A stretch of DNA of 64,000 nt from Sepioteuthis lessoniana (GCA_963585895.1 OY757912.1:76614215-76678214), one strand, 5' to 3'. Positions 20,255 to 31,026 are shown, counted from the stretch's first letter. The notes: a model not told the origin generated them from the sequence alone. Numbers and translations are program-made.

Positions 20255-20985
20255 ATCTTTAACACAATTTATTTCAAGCAAGTTTTCTTATAAAACTTCA
20301 TTTGCATGTTCCCTCATGATAACATATTCTTTAAGTTGAAGCTTAATTAGCAGAAGATATTTTCTAGTCTACAGCCGCTGTCTCATTAATTCAGATTTTA
20401 AATTTTGCACGATTTTTTTTTGTTTTTTAAATAGAGGATCTAACAGAAATATTTCAAGTTGTCACTAGTGTGGTGTAAATGAGTTTAGGCAAGTTGTAAT
20501 AGTAGCTTCACCAAGCTATCTTCCCATTTGTACTTCAGATATGACTAGTTACGACCATAGTTTGGACCGGTGTACACCGTGCTTTTATTGTTGAAACGTT
20601 TTTTAAATGACAGGTGAATCTACAATTGCTGTCATTGAGCTTTTCGTGCTCATTTCATGTAACGTCGGAATTATGTCGTTTTGGATAGAAAATAGACACT
20701 CCTATGTGTTGAAAATTTCAGAACCATTGGATCATTGATTGAAATAAAGCCATCAAAACTACCTCGAAACACTCATACTTTAGAAAATGTCCAGATATTT
20801 TTTTTAATTTGCAGTTGCATTTGTCTTTTTGTCAACTTTCATAAACATAATCAGTTGAGCCATGATTCTCACTGATCGTATCTATGAAAAAAATGGCACC
20901 ATTCCCGCTTTTCTTAATCCACTCGTATAGCACCGGTGAAAATTTAGAATGTTGGAGATATATCTGCATAACTTCGTACTTTAAA
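20255..20985. other. Unrecognised sequence
   Basis: No element recognised. A 63-codon minus-strand frame at 20832-21023 extends past a stop into further readable sequence without known motifs, and it could be part of an old repeat. Confidence 0.4.
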
Positions 20986-20987
20986 TG

Positions 20988-22025
20988 AGTTGGTTTGGTT
21001 TGGTTATATGGCAAATCAACCATTGTTGGTTATTAAAGGCCAAATCTTGTTTTGACATATATATTAGATATATGATTTATTAATCCATTTGGAAGATACA
21101 ACCAGTTAAATGATCAAACTATTCTATTTCAAACAATTCATTTCAGTATAAGTCAAAGTTAAATGGTTTCAAGTATTACTTCGTATCACTAACAATTCAA
21201 TTAAACGTCAGTCATTTGTTTACACACGGTTAAATGATCTAACAGTTCTATTCTTACAAATCAATTTAGCATTAGTCATTTGTTTGCACTCAGTTCAAAT
21301 GTAAAATAGTTTTATTTGAACCGTTGATAGGATCCTTTCAGGTACTACTACTCCGCGCCAGAGTGGACCTAGTTGCAATGGCAATCAAGGAGTACTCTCC
21401 ATTCCCCACGTTACATATTGACCTTTGACCGAGCCATCAATCCGAGACGCACCTGTGTAAATAAGCGTAAGATCATGTGATCTAATCGGAAGTAAGTTGG
21501 CGTTCTGAAATAATATATGCAGATACCCACGGCAGTTGAGTAAGTAGGATTCAGTGAGGGCCGAGTCAGAGACGGCTTGCATTCACTGAGAACACTCCGC
21601 TGGGGTCTGTGGCCCATACCAGGCATCTGGTTGAGCAGCCCGGCCGAGAAGCAGAAGTGCTAGGTGGCGTCTTGAAGGTGGCACATCGTCCTTATGGTCA
21701 AGAGAAGAAGTTATGGGTCAATGTAGCAATCTGTTTTGTCTCCCTCCGCCCGTTTTTCACAAACTGCAGAGGTTTCAACCCCTTACAAAAGAATCAAAAG
21801 ACGTCTATGTTCTTCTAAAAGAGTGCTGTGGTTGATCTTCATCCATGTATCTTTCCTTATTAGGGCTATACAATACCCGAAGCGCCAGCATTGCTGGAGC
21901 CTCACCATCAGACTGTTTAATGTCATATCCAGGACACTCTTTGGGTGGGGTCTTACTAAACTGCAGATATGCAGTCGGAGTATTCCACATCCCCAGGTGA
22001 CTGGGATAAGTCGTAAGTGATTCAT
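20988..22025 (-). repeat. Family A repeat split by a ~459-bp insertion
   Basis: The reverse tail ('ggtttggttatatggcaaat') and body run to the 'ctctccattcccca' block at about 21409. The copy resumes at 'cgaagcgccagcattgctgg' near 21869 and continues through the head to 'cccaggtgactggga'. In intact copies these two blocks are contiguous. Confidence 0.85.
21410..21868. mobile_element. Unidentified ~459-bp insertion in family A
   Basis: The insert is GC-richer than the host repeat and has no homologue elsewhere in the window. It carries overlapping short frames on both strands with no known domain. The flanks 'attcccca' and 'atacccga' could be a worn target duplication. No clear TG..CA ends or inverted repeats are seen. 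Confidence 0.6.
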
Positions 22026-22065
22026 AGGTTTTATCAGTTAATTCCTTTTCTTCGCATATATTAAT

Positions 22066-22521
22066 AAATCCAGTTGGCTGGAGCCGTAGAATACGCTGAC
22101 TGCATCTCTTCTGAGAGGTAAGACATCCCAACGAGTGTCTTTCATATGACACTAAATTGCATCTGATAGTGATGCTCCTAACTCGAAGATTTTGAGAATA
22201 TGGAGTAGCCTTTCATTGCCATTATTCTAGATCAACTTTGCCCTGGATAGATAGTTTCTGTTTGGATTCCACCTTTGGTCAAATAGAACAGTCTAATCAT
22301 AGTCGAGACAATATAACAACGTGCAAAGTAATAAATGATATTAAATTGAATTATTGGTATTTGATAGGAACGACTGACATTTTTTAACTGTGTGCAACAA
22401 AATGATGACTTGGATTATTTGTGTTGAATAGCCATGGGGGAAACCATTTATTTGTGTGCCATCAAATAAGCTCTGGTTCGTTTAAAAATGATGTTACCAA
22501 CAACTTATTGGTTTACGAGCC

Positions 22522-22554
<33 letters not shown>

Positions 22555-22645
22555 TGTATGTATGTGTGCGTTTATGCATGTATGTATATGTATTAAATAA
22601 CCGACAAGAGTTGATACATCGTTAAACACAACCAACCAAAGAATC
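22066..22645 (+). repeat. Family A repeat
   Basis: The head 'ccagttggctggagccg' and 'tagaatacgctgactgcatc' open the copy. The body follows, then a (TATG)n run at about 22525-22565. The altered tail ends 'cacaaccaaccaaag'. Confidence 0.75.
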
Positions 22646-22722
22646 ATTTAAAATTTTTCTTTTTAATTTTTATTTAGTAGTTATCCTTTCTTTCCTTCCT
22701 ATATAGATGTTCGTTATTCGTC

Positions 22723-22724
<2 letters not shown>

Positions 22725-22794
<70 letters not shown>
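22725..22794. repeat. (TA)n microsatellite
   Basis: A 70-bp uninterrupted TA array. Confidence 0.98.
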
Positions 22795-22795
<1 letters not shown>

Positions 22796-22799
22796 CTCA

Positions 22800-23380
22800 A
22801 ATGTGTAAGATTTGCATGCTTTATAGATTTCTTTCTTTTTTGTTTTGTTTTTTTCTTTCAAATCTTTTTTTAAATACATTGAATCCCTCATTTTCACTAT
22901 ATTTAATTTATTCCTCACATTTTAACAATTGAAATTTCTTCTTTTTTCTCCACTATCTTCCTTCATTTGTTTTTAACTTAATGATTATATATTTCCTTTC
23001 AAAATATTTTGACTCATCACTCCTTCATTGAGTAATCAACAATTCACATCTTCTTTTTTCATTTTCGTTTACCTTCATAAGTCATTTAAAATCACCAGTG
23101 GGTAATTGTTTTCTTTCCAATTTTCACAATTCGTTTTGTTGTTTCCTTTCTTTTTCAACAATCGGCATCTTCTTGATTCTTTTGCAACTTGACGCTGTCA
23201 TATTACGTTTCTAATTATTCTATCTCATAAAGTTCTCAGCTCCATTAATATCTAACAAAAAACGTTTCTAAAAATTGATGATTCTTTTTTTTCACACAAA
23301 ATTAGTCAGCATCACCTATGGATATGTAAGGCTTTATTCATTGTCATCAATTTTTATTTTATTGGACACAATGTTCTCGC
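22800..23380. other. Unrecognised T-rich sequence
   Basis: Pyrimidine-rich on the plus strand, with no supported element. Confidence 0.4.
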
Positions 23381-23384
23381 CCAT

Positions 23385-23985
23385 AGTGTCGGCGAAACGA
23401 AAAGACTCTGACAATATCGCTTACTGTAAGGTAGGATACGACAAAAATGGTGTCCTGAATATGACAGTAAATAGCATCTGATTCTGCGGCTGTTGTTTTG
23501 GGGGATGTGCAGTACCCATTCACTGGCATTGCTCCCAGGTTGACTTTGATCTAGAATAGTAGTTTCTGATCAATGGCTGAAATAGATATGTTTAAAAATT
23601 ATTCTTAACCAAATGGAAAACTTGATGTCATATAATTGTAAATTATTTGTATTAAAAATAGTTTCTTGAAGTTGAAATTGTTTAGTAAGAATTAATATCA
23701 TTTGACACTTGAAACCATACAGCAGTGTACAAAACGAACAACTATTATCATTTCTCGAAACAACATACTTATAAGTTTAAAAATGGATACCTGAAACCAT
23801 AGAAATATGTTCAAAATTATCGTAATTGATAGGGATACTACATAATATATAAGAGTGTATAACACCTCTTGAGAAAAAATGATACAAAAATGTGATAAAT
23901 GCCGAATAAACGTTACTTCCAAACCTCAAGGTATAAAATAATACTAGACAAGTTGATATGCCCTTAAAACCCATCAGCAAAACTT
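23385..23985 (+). repeat. Family A repeat, old diverged copy
   Basis: Landmarks survive in order: 'gtgtcctgaatatgacag', 'catctgattctg', 'gcattgctcccaggttgac' and a tail 'agttgatatgcccttaaaac'. The body units are strongly diverged. Confidence 0.6.
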
Positions 23986-24007
23986 CTTTTCAAATTCTAA
24001 GAGTGAT

Positions 24008-24202
24008 GGGGGTGTCCTTGTGGTGTAATGGTTAAAGCGATGGACGCGGAACCGTAGTAAGCGAGTTCGTACTCCAGTCTAATACCCTTATCCTCCCAGC
24101 TATGGGTTTAATAGTACCGCTACTGTACTTCTAAGTGAATAGATTTGGCATTAAATAACCTTCAAAGGTTGATATGCCATTAAACAAAGGAACCAAACCA
24201 AT
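24008..24202 (+). repeat. SINE D, tRNA-derived, carrying the family A tail
   Basis: The head 'ggtgtccttgtggtgtaatg' (A box) is followed by the B-box-like 'gagttcgtactcc'. The short body is 'cccagctatgggtttaat', and the 3' tail is the hairpin with TGGCAT, AACC, GGTT and ATGCCA, then 'ggaaccaaacc'. The head resembles SINE B's head, but the tail is the one found on family A. This is the clearest SINE D copy and its tail hairpin is fully paired. Confidence 0.85.
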
Positions 24203-24380
24203 CTAAGAGTGATCTGTCGATCTAAGCATATCTATTTGCTTTTTTCTGTATAATGCTTATCCCCATCACAAAGGTTTTTTGACACGAGAACCCCACTTAA
24301 AACAAGCCTCCCTAGAGACCAGAAACAAAATTTGTCCCGTCTCCTAGGAGTATTCTTTTATGATTTTTTTTCTTTTGTTT

Positions 24381-24610
24381 ACTTATTCTAATGGCATATT
24401 AACCTTCGTTGGCTATTCAATGACAGTTACATTCTTTTGAAAGAACAGTAGTGATACTATTTAACCAATAGCTTGGGGAACAATACGGTTCATACCTTTA
24501 TCAAGTGTATAAATCAAACAGTGAACGTAATGGCGTGACTGGAGTTCGAACTCACATACTATGATCTCGCAGTTTAACACTTTAACAATCACGCAACCTA
24601 CACTCCGTCC
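24381..24610 (-). repeat. SINE D, copy 2
   Basis: Reverse copy: tail 'atggcatattaaccttcg', body 'accaatagcttggggaac', and head with the reverse B box 'ggagttcgaactc' and 'acaatcacgcaacctacac'. Confidence 0.8.
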
Positions 24611-24821
24611 CCTTTTAATGGAAACGGCTTGTTAGTTCAATATCAAAAATGCTCTTTATTGAAACTTATTACCATCCTTTACTCTTTAACTAACTAGCTA
24701 CTAACTGATATATTCCACACCGAATCGTTTTCAGCAGACAATGATTACTAGCATCTCTATGGCAACAAGTTTACTGAAATTTAGTTTATTGCAGTATAGA
24801 AATACAGTTAATATGTAATGT

Positions 24822-25010
24822 ATTTAATACCTCCACCCACACTCAAGTAACATATGGCACAAGGTCAATGTTTTAAGGAGAGTTTAACAGGTTTGAATTT
24901 AGAGTTTTCATTTTCCGAGACTGAGACTAAGGTTAAATAGCCCAGTTTGCCTTGCAATATAAACCGTGTATGAACTCTGCATATTAAGAGTGAACCTGTT
25001 ATTGCTGATA
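24822..25010 (-). repeat. SINE B, headless fragment
   Basis: 'acctccacccacactc', 'ggcacaaggtcaatg' and 'acaggtttgaatttagag' match the 3' half of SINE B. The tRNA-like head is lost. Confidence 0.7.
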
Positions 25011-25184
25011 TTGCTGTAACTGGCTGGTGAAATGAGTCTTTCTTTGCTCTTTTATTGCATATCTTTTGAGTCCCTGAATTGTTTCATTTACGCAATGCTC
25101 AAGGTTTATATTTCCTCTTCTCTCTCCTTTTCGTAATACATACAATTTCCCTTAATCGTCCCTAGGTTATAAACTTATATCAAA

Positions 25185-25475
25185 TAGACCAGCTGCTTCT
25201 TTACAGAGGGAAAGAACCACCCAACGATTGTCCTACATATGACTTTTAACAATCTGATGATGAGGTTCCTGAAATGTAGGAGCTTTGGTAAATGCGAAGT
25301 AAGTCCACTTGTGGCCAGGAGTGGTAGCACCTGATAGGGTCCTATCTATGGTCTAAATAGAACTAAAGTGTACTTATACTAAACTGAATTTTTTTTAAAT
25401 AGACCTGTCCATATATATAAAATAGATTTGGCATTAAATAACCCACAGTGTGCCATAAAACCAAACTAAACGTAC
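25185..25475 (+). repeat. Family A repeat, shortened copy
   Basis: The head begins at 'agaccagctgcttctttac', the body is reduced, and the tail has an internal deletion in the hairpin ('aacccacagtgtgcc'). Confidence 0.75.
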
Positions 25476-25559
25476 AAACTTTTAACAAAGTGACTTAATT
25501 CAGTGTTAAATGACTCGAAATGGATCGATGCACCGTAAAACAAATGAACTAACTAACAA

Positions 25560-26022
25560 ACCAACCAATTACAACAAGTATCCTGGATATGACATTAAAC
25601 AATCTGATGAAGAGGTTCCTGTAATGAAGGAGCTTTGGTCCCCTCGGGCCCAGAGTTGTATCACATGATAGTGTCTTATCAATGGGTCACATAGAACTGT
25701 TTGAAATTTAAACCTAGTGCAAACAAATGTCTCATGCAAAACTGAATTGTTTGAAATAGAACTGTTTGATATTTCAACTGCTGTAAACAAATGATAAATG
25801 CTAAATTGAATTATTAATGATACATAACAATACTTGGAACCATTTAACTTTGTTAACTTACACTAAACTGAATTATCAGAAACAGAACCATTGGATCATT
25901 TAAACGTGTGTATTTATAAAATAAGTTTACAAATCATATATCCAATATATATGTAATTACAGGATTTGGCACTAAATATCCAACAATGGTTGATATGCCA
26001 TAAAAACCAAACCAAACCTATA
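25560..26022 (+). repeat. Family A repeat, 5'-truncated, paired with the previous copy
   Basis: It starts at 'caacaagtatcctggat' without the first head block. It has good body units and a tail with TGGCAC/ATGCCA half-stems and 'ccaaaccaaacc'. Confidence 0.8.
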
Positions 26023-26029
26023 TTAAACA

Positions 26030-26320
26030 GAAGTTAACTTTGTACACAAAAACACACATACACACACACGCAAACATATGTTCATACACAGACTATCGTA
26101 CATTCAACTTTGGGAGGAAGAGAGACATATTTATGAAAATATGTATGTGTACGCGTATGTATATATGGATATATGCACACTCTGACACACACAGAGTACA
26201 TTCTTGAAATATATGTAAAAAAATATATGCACAGGCCAAAAGTTTTCACGGACAATTAATTACATCAGGACATTCATACCTCTATGTTCTTTCTGCCATA
26301 AGACTAATCCCTTATGGCAC
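26030..26320. other. Spacer with short CA- and TATG-rich runs
   Basis: Imperfect 'cacacatacacacacac' and 'tatgtatgtgta' runs; no gene. Confidence 0.5.
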
Positions 26321-26324
26321 AGAC

Positions 26325-27570
26325 CTTCCTGTTCCTGAGCTAGAAGGTATCATGGACTATTGCTCCTATTCCGAGAGTAGTGATATGAGACTGTTGTTGC
26401 TGAGATAGGAGAATATAAGATAGAAGAGGATGACCAGCCACTACCCTTGACATAGTTAGAACTCAGTGACCTGACACGGGACCTGAAGCTTTCAATGGAG
26501 TTTGCTCGGCTGCTGAGTTTAAATCTCAAAAAGAAACATCAGTTGGCACCAGAAACAATGTTCTACTCGTATCAAGATTGAGAGAGAAAATTAAGACAGT
26601 TTTTCACATTCCAGGATAAGTTATTTTTTTTATTGCAATAATATTGCCGGATTGATCAAATCAATGTGCTTAGAGTATGATTCTACGAAATGGAGACTTT
26701 TTATCGACTCATTCAGCAGAAGTTTCAAAACAGTTATTCTGCATACTGGAATATTTCTTCGTCTTTCCTTACTGGGTTTTCAGTACAAATGAAAGAAACT
26801 CACAATAACATGGATCATTTGCCGTCTGCAGTTAACTACCAGGAACACAATCGGTTGATCTGTGGAGATCTTAAGGTAGCTGGACTGGTCCTAGGGTTCC
26901 AAGATGGGTACACAAAAATTGCCTATTTTCTGTGTCTCTGAGACGGCCGGGCTGGTGACCAACATTATATCAGACGAGAGTGGCCGTTAAGACAAGGGTT
27001 AAAACCTGGTTCGCATAACGTTCAGTCTCACCCTGTCGTGGAACCGAAGGAAATACTGCTCCGATCCTTACATATCAAGGTAAGAGTAACGAAGAAATTT
27101 GTAAAAGCAATAGAAAGGGTTTGCTTTCCTCCGGAAGTTCCCACAGATAAGCATGAAGAAACTCAAGACTGTTATATTTGACGGCCCTCGAACAAAAAAC
27201 TTATGAAGGACACAATGTTTGACGAAGCACTAAGCGAAGTCACTGAAGTCAGTAGTTACAAAATTCTGGGAAAACCACCAGAGTGCAGAATGTGAGAAGG
27301 AAATTAAAAAGCTACTAAAGAGTTTGTGCTTACTCGGAGCGGAATGTCAGTTAAAATGCACTTTCTGCGGTCACACTATTTTTCAAAGAACTGAAGAGAT
27401 TTGAGTGAAGAACAGGGTGAGCACTTTTACCAAGACATTAGGATTATGGAAGAGCGTTACCAAGGTCTGTCGGATATAAAATTTGATTACTGCTGGTGTT
27501 TGAAACAGGATGCAGTGGCTGCCGAGCACAGGAGGAAATCCCTGAAAAAACCTTTCATCTATAAATAGAT
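26325..27570 (+). pseudogene. Relic of a widespread uncharacterised (probably transposon-borne) protein
   Basis: Joined across frames, the plus strand shows 'VPELEGIMDYCS', 'LSDLTRDLKLS', 'KKKHQLAPETMFYSYQD', 'STKWRLFIDSFSRSFK', 'QMKETHNNMDHL', 'NRLICGDLKVAGLVLG', 'GYTKIAYFLCL', 'DQHYIRREWPLRQGLKPGS', 'FDGPRTKNLMKD', 'EEQGEHFYQDIRIMEERYQG' and 'AAEHRRKSLKKPF'. I know this order from a repetitive family common in molluscs and arthropods whose function is not established. Its copy number suggests a mobile origin, but I cannot name a transposase class. At least six frameshifts or stops make this copy dead. The segment coding for 'FDGPRTKNLMKD' recurs exactly at 27880-27968. Confidence 0.7.
27176..27264 (+). 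repeat. 89-bp direct repeat, unit 1
   Basis: Identical, base for base, to 27880-27968. This unit lies inside the pseudogene, where it codes for the FDGPRTKNLMKD segment and 'FDEALSEVTEVSSYK'. Confidence 0.95.
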
Positions 27571-28060
27571 TATTTTGTGAATTTTTCAGTTTATTACAGC
27601 ACATTGTGAGCTTCCTTCGAATCTATCAGTTTTAAATTTAGCATTATTTGTTTAATTCAACTAGCAAATAAAGTTATAAAACTGTTCAACACATTTCAAG
27701 TAATTGATTGTATCTTATAAATTTGATCTGATTAGAAAAAAATGAGTCTGATTTTGAATTCAGCGTAAAAAACTGCCGAAAAATCAGCTAATACAAATTT
27801 TAATTTAAAAACATTGCAGGGTAGAGTTGTAGTTTTAAAGCTAGCTTTAAGATACCACAACTTTTCAATTTTAAATTTAATTTGACGGCCCTCGAACAAA
27901 AAACTTATGAAGGACACAATGTTTGACGAAGCACTAAGCGAAGTCACTGAAGTCAGTAGTTACAAAATATTTGCTGATGGCACTGTCATATCTATGAAAA
28001 GGTGATTTTTTTTTGCGGTCTTTAATCAATATGTCTTGTCTACAAGGTTTTATATGTATT
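27571..28060. other. AT-rich sequence around the second 89-bp repeat
   Basis: Apart from the 89-bp repeat, nothing recognisable is present. It may include the former 3' flank of the pseudogene family. Confidence 0.4.
27880..27968 (+). repeat. 89-bp direct repeat, unit 2
   Basis: Exact second copy, 704 bp downstream of unit 1 and about 300 bp after the end of the pseudogene. Its flanks are unrelated to those of unit 1. Confidence 0.95.
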
Positions 28061-28063
28061 AAT

Positions 28064-28215
28064 GGTTAGACACCTCGAGTGGTTTAATGGTCAGAAATCT
28101 AGACTATCAAGCCTTCACGAGTGAATTTGAGTCTCATTAGGTGCTCAATTTATACGGCCTTTTGCCCCATTTGAGCCAGACGCTTAGTAAATTGCTATAT
28201 GTATGAATGGTTAAA
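28064..28215 (+). repeat. SINE E, copy 2
   Basis: The head 'cgagtggtttaatggtcag' and B-box-like 'gaatttgagtctcatt' are followed by 'atttatacggccttttgcc' and 'cttagtaaattgctat'. It is more diverged than the copy at 28463. Confidence 0.75.
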
Positions 28216-28462
28216 TGCCAAAGAATACTGACTTCATGGCCTTTCATGACTGGTTAAGGATAATGTTCATTCCATTTTCAGCATGTTGAGCCCAATAATA
28301 TTAACATATCTTTCAATTATTATTCTCAAAGTCTTTAGAGGGTACCCGCGATATAATAGTAATCGTTATAAGAAATAGGCATGGTGACACGAGTTTCTAC
28401 TTCACATAGTGCTAATATCCTTGGGAAAGTTATGAGTCGAACTATTCACTCTCTTTCTATGG

Positions 28463-28589
28463 TAATTTACGAAGCTCTTTGCTTCGTTGTGGCACAAGGC
28501 CGAATGAATGGGGCGCCCAATGAGACTCGAACTCACTCGTGTAGGTTTGCTAGTCTGGCTTGCTTACCGTTACACCACCAAAGGTGCCC
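28463..28589 (-). repeat. SINE E, copy 3, with perfect 18-bp target duplication
   Basis: The reverse copy ends with the head 'accgttacaccaccaaagg' and contains the reverse B box 'gagactcgaactc'. Both flanks carry the identical 18-mer 'ttcactctctttctatgg' (28445-28462 and 28590-28607). This is proof of retroposition and shows that the insertion is relatively young. The unit is about 127 bp long. Confidence 0.95.
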
Positions 28590-28731
28590 TTCACTCTCTT
28601 TCTATGGATAAATAGGAAAGTATACTTGGCTCTATAACCTTTGTATGGCAAACATTCTAGAAGAAGAAAAATTTGCATGACACTCAATTAAAATCCAGTA
28701 AATATTAACTTTGTTTCATACGCTGTGTGTT

Positions 28732-29340
28732 TGTAATATTGTCGCATATATCGAACTGCTGGACAAACAACGAAGGACTCGTAGATATATAAAAACACAA
28801 TTTATATTTTTATTCTTCGACGGCGACGATTGTATGTGTAGAAAGAAATACAGTCAGACAGAGTTCGCATATATATTTCTTCTGTGGCGTGGTCCCTTTT
28901 AGTCAAGTAGTGCAATGGCCGGAGAACACATACGAGGAGCTGACAAGTCTGCTTGAGTGACCAGCGGGTCTCTCCCTTGGTTTGAGAGACCAGTGGATCT
29001 CCACCTTCGCTTGAGCGACCAGTAAGTCTCTGCTTTCAGTCCAGAATTACTGACCTTATATTGTCTCTCAAGTCCCATGCAGAAATATGTATACCCTCTT
29101 CGCCCACGTATTTTTCTGTTTATCGCTGGTTATTAGAACTTACATACTTCCGTTTTTTTCGGTAATTTGTTGATCTTATCTGTGAACGGAAATATCTGTC
29201 ACTCTATCCATCGGCAATAAATTATATTCTTGCAATCATCTTTTGTTTTTCTCTTTCCTGTGAGACAACTTTGTTGATGTTATTTTGCGACCGCGTTAAA
29301 TCTGCTAAGTTCATCGCTGCCAGCTAAGCTAGTATATTAT
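28732..29340 (-). other. Possible LTR-type region with a three-unit minisatellite
   Basis: The minus strand has an AATAAA signal ('gaagaataaaaatata') near 28805-28815 and an end like 'gcgacaatattaca', which could be an LTR 3' end at 28732. At about 28945-29040 three diverged units of roughly 30 bp built on 'cttgagtgaccag' and 'gggtctct' stand in tandem. No second LTR or secure target duplication was found. Confidence 0.35.
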
Positions 29341-29344
29341 TGTT

Positions 29345-30385
29345 TTCGTACAATTCAGCCTTGTCAAGCAGATCTTTGTATATCTTCGGTATCAAGACCA
29401 GATTTCCAGACAGTACTTTTTTTATTATTTTACTTTCAAATATAAAAATTATTGATCTGTTTATGTGCTCTGCCTTAATTCAACCACAGGTACAACCGCT
29501 TGCGTTCGAGACATTTTATTATATATATTAAGTGAAAGTAAATCAAATGATGATGAGCAATGGCCTTTGAGACAGCCAGAAAATACGCTGCTATTTTAGC
29601 CACTTGGTAGGCAGTCCTCTTGAGTCCGTTTATTCTGTATTTTCTCTCCATTTATTTTCTTTCTCTGTGGGTTTTTCCTTTTCTCCTCGTTGTCATCATA
29701 GCGGAAACCGTTTCCCAATTATTTTCAGCTTTATCTTATTTACTTCAAACCCTTCCCCCCTCGCTTAACAGTGTTTGTCTTATTAGTCAATCATATTTTT
29801 CCACTTCTTTTTCTTTTTCTTTTCTTTTCTTTCAGTCTCCCCACTCCGATTCGCTATTTGTTGACTCCTTTTTTTTTTCGCCACTTATTCTATTTGGGTA
29901 CTTCGTTTGCTTTACACATAGTCGATGTCATTCTTGTTTGAATAACACCGAAAATGAATGCAAAAATGACGGATCTATTTTAAATGTATTTAATCTTAAT
30001 CTTTGTTGACGCCAAAATCCTCCGTCTTGATCATTTCCAGTTTGGCTCGATCGCAACCCGATTTTTCAAAGTCCCTCCTTTCAGTATCTTTTATTGAACA
30101 TTTAAATCTGACTCTCACAGCTTTTGCTGAAAATATTAGAACTCTGTTTATCTGATTGGTAAAGGTATCTAACACTAACATTTATTTATCTCGCAATTTT
30201 TGTCTCCAGTCAATGCGTTATTAATCTATCAATATAGGTAATTATAATACATGGATAGATACATACATACACACATATGTACTTTGTAATATTTATAAAG
30301 AGTGGTAAATATCATTCATATAGTGTATATATTTATTTTAGGATAGCGTAGACATAGACTTAACGATGCTTGGTAACTGTGAGTT
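29345..30385. other. Unrecognised, partly pyrimidine-rich sequence
   Basis: 29620-29910 is rich in CT runs and gives a hydrophobic low-complexity frame with no gene signs. Confidence 0.4.
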
Positions 30386-30387
30386 TA

Positions 30388-30735
30388 TCACCTAAGAGAG
30401 CAGTATTGAACAAGTCCTGGCGACAACACCCCACGAGACACCAACTATACGGACAATTGCCCCCCATTACGAAAACTATACAAGTTAGACGAACCAGACA
30501 CGCGGGACACAGCTGGAGAAGCAAGGACGAGCTCATAAGCGATGTACTCCCGTGGACCCCCACATATGGATGTGCAAAAGCAGGACGACCAGCACGAACT
30601 TACATACAGCAACTATGTGAGGACACAGGATGTAACCCTGAAGACCTGCCGGGTGCGGTGAATGATAGGGAGAAGTGGCGAGAGAGGGTCAGGGATATCC
30701 GTGCTAGCGGCGCGACATGATGATGGTGATGATAT
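30388..30735 (+). mobile_element. ATGATG-LINE 3' end fragment
   Basis: 5'-truncated copy opening at 'aacaagtcctggcgacaac'. A 116-codon frame reads 'SWRQHPTRHQLYGQLPPITK', 'RRTRHAGHSWRSKDEL', 'GRPARTYIQQLCEDTGC' and 'EKWRERVRDIRASGAT', then stops. The 3' end 'gcgcgacatgatgatgg' has the family tail. This is the best preserved C-terminal block in the window. Its role in the LINE protein is not known to me. Confidence 0.85.
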
Positions 30736-30854
30736 ATATCATGACGGAATAGGCCAGCTCTTCTAACAAATTTAGCACTCCGGTATCCGGTAACGCAAAA
30801 TGTTTGCAAGCGAAAGCTCATACATGATGGGTTATAATTCGCGTTGCTCATACA

Positions 30855-30990
30855 AGTCACCGGGTGGCTGAGCGGTAAGATACTAAGTCTAATATACAGT
30901 TGGGTGGATTTCGATCTCTGCTTGAAAAGTTCTACAAGTCTAGCCACATTGAAGAGTTGGGATACAACGAAAGAGTTTGTATGTGGATCA

Positions 30991-30995
<5 letters not shown>
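30855..30995 (+). repeat. SINE G, tRNA-derived, copy 1
   Basis: 'gggtggctgagcggtaag' is a good A box of tRNA-Leu/Ser type, and 'gtggatttcgatctctg' is a weaker B box. The body 'acaagtctagccacattgaa' and 'gatacaacgaaagagtttg' matches the copy at 60124. Both copies run straight into (TA)n. Confidence 0.7.

Positions 30996-31026
<31 letters not shown>

Noticed and set aside
28732..29773. A ~1-kb LTR bounded by 'gtgtt' direct repeats
   Set aside because: The 5-bp match is easily found by chance over this length, the right end lies in a CT-rich tract, and no U3-R-U5 order supports it.
29620..30009. 129-codon hydrophobic frame
   Set aside because: Pyrimidine-rich low-complexity DNA gives Phe/Leu/Ser runs; no promoter, homology or conserved motif is visible.
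30855..30930. Functional tRNA genes at the SINE heads
   Set aside because: The heads have A and B boxes but do not fold into a full cloverleaf with paired acceptor stem, and each is followed by a repeated SINE body.
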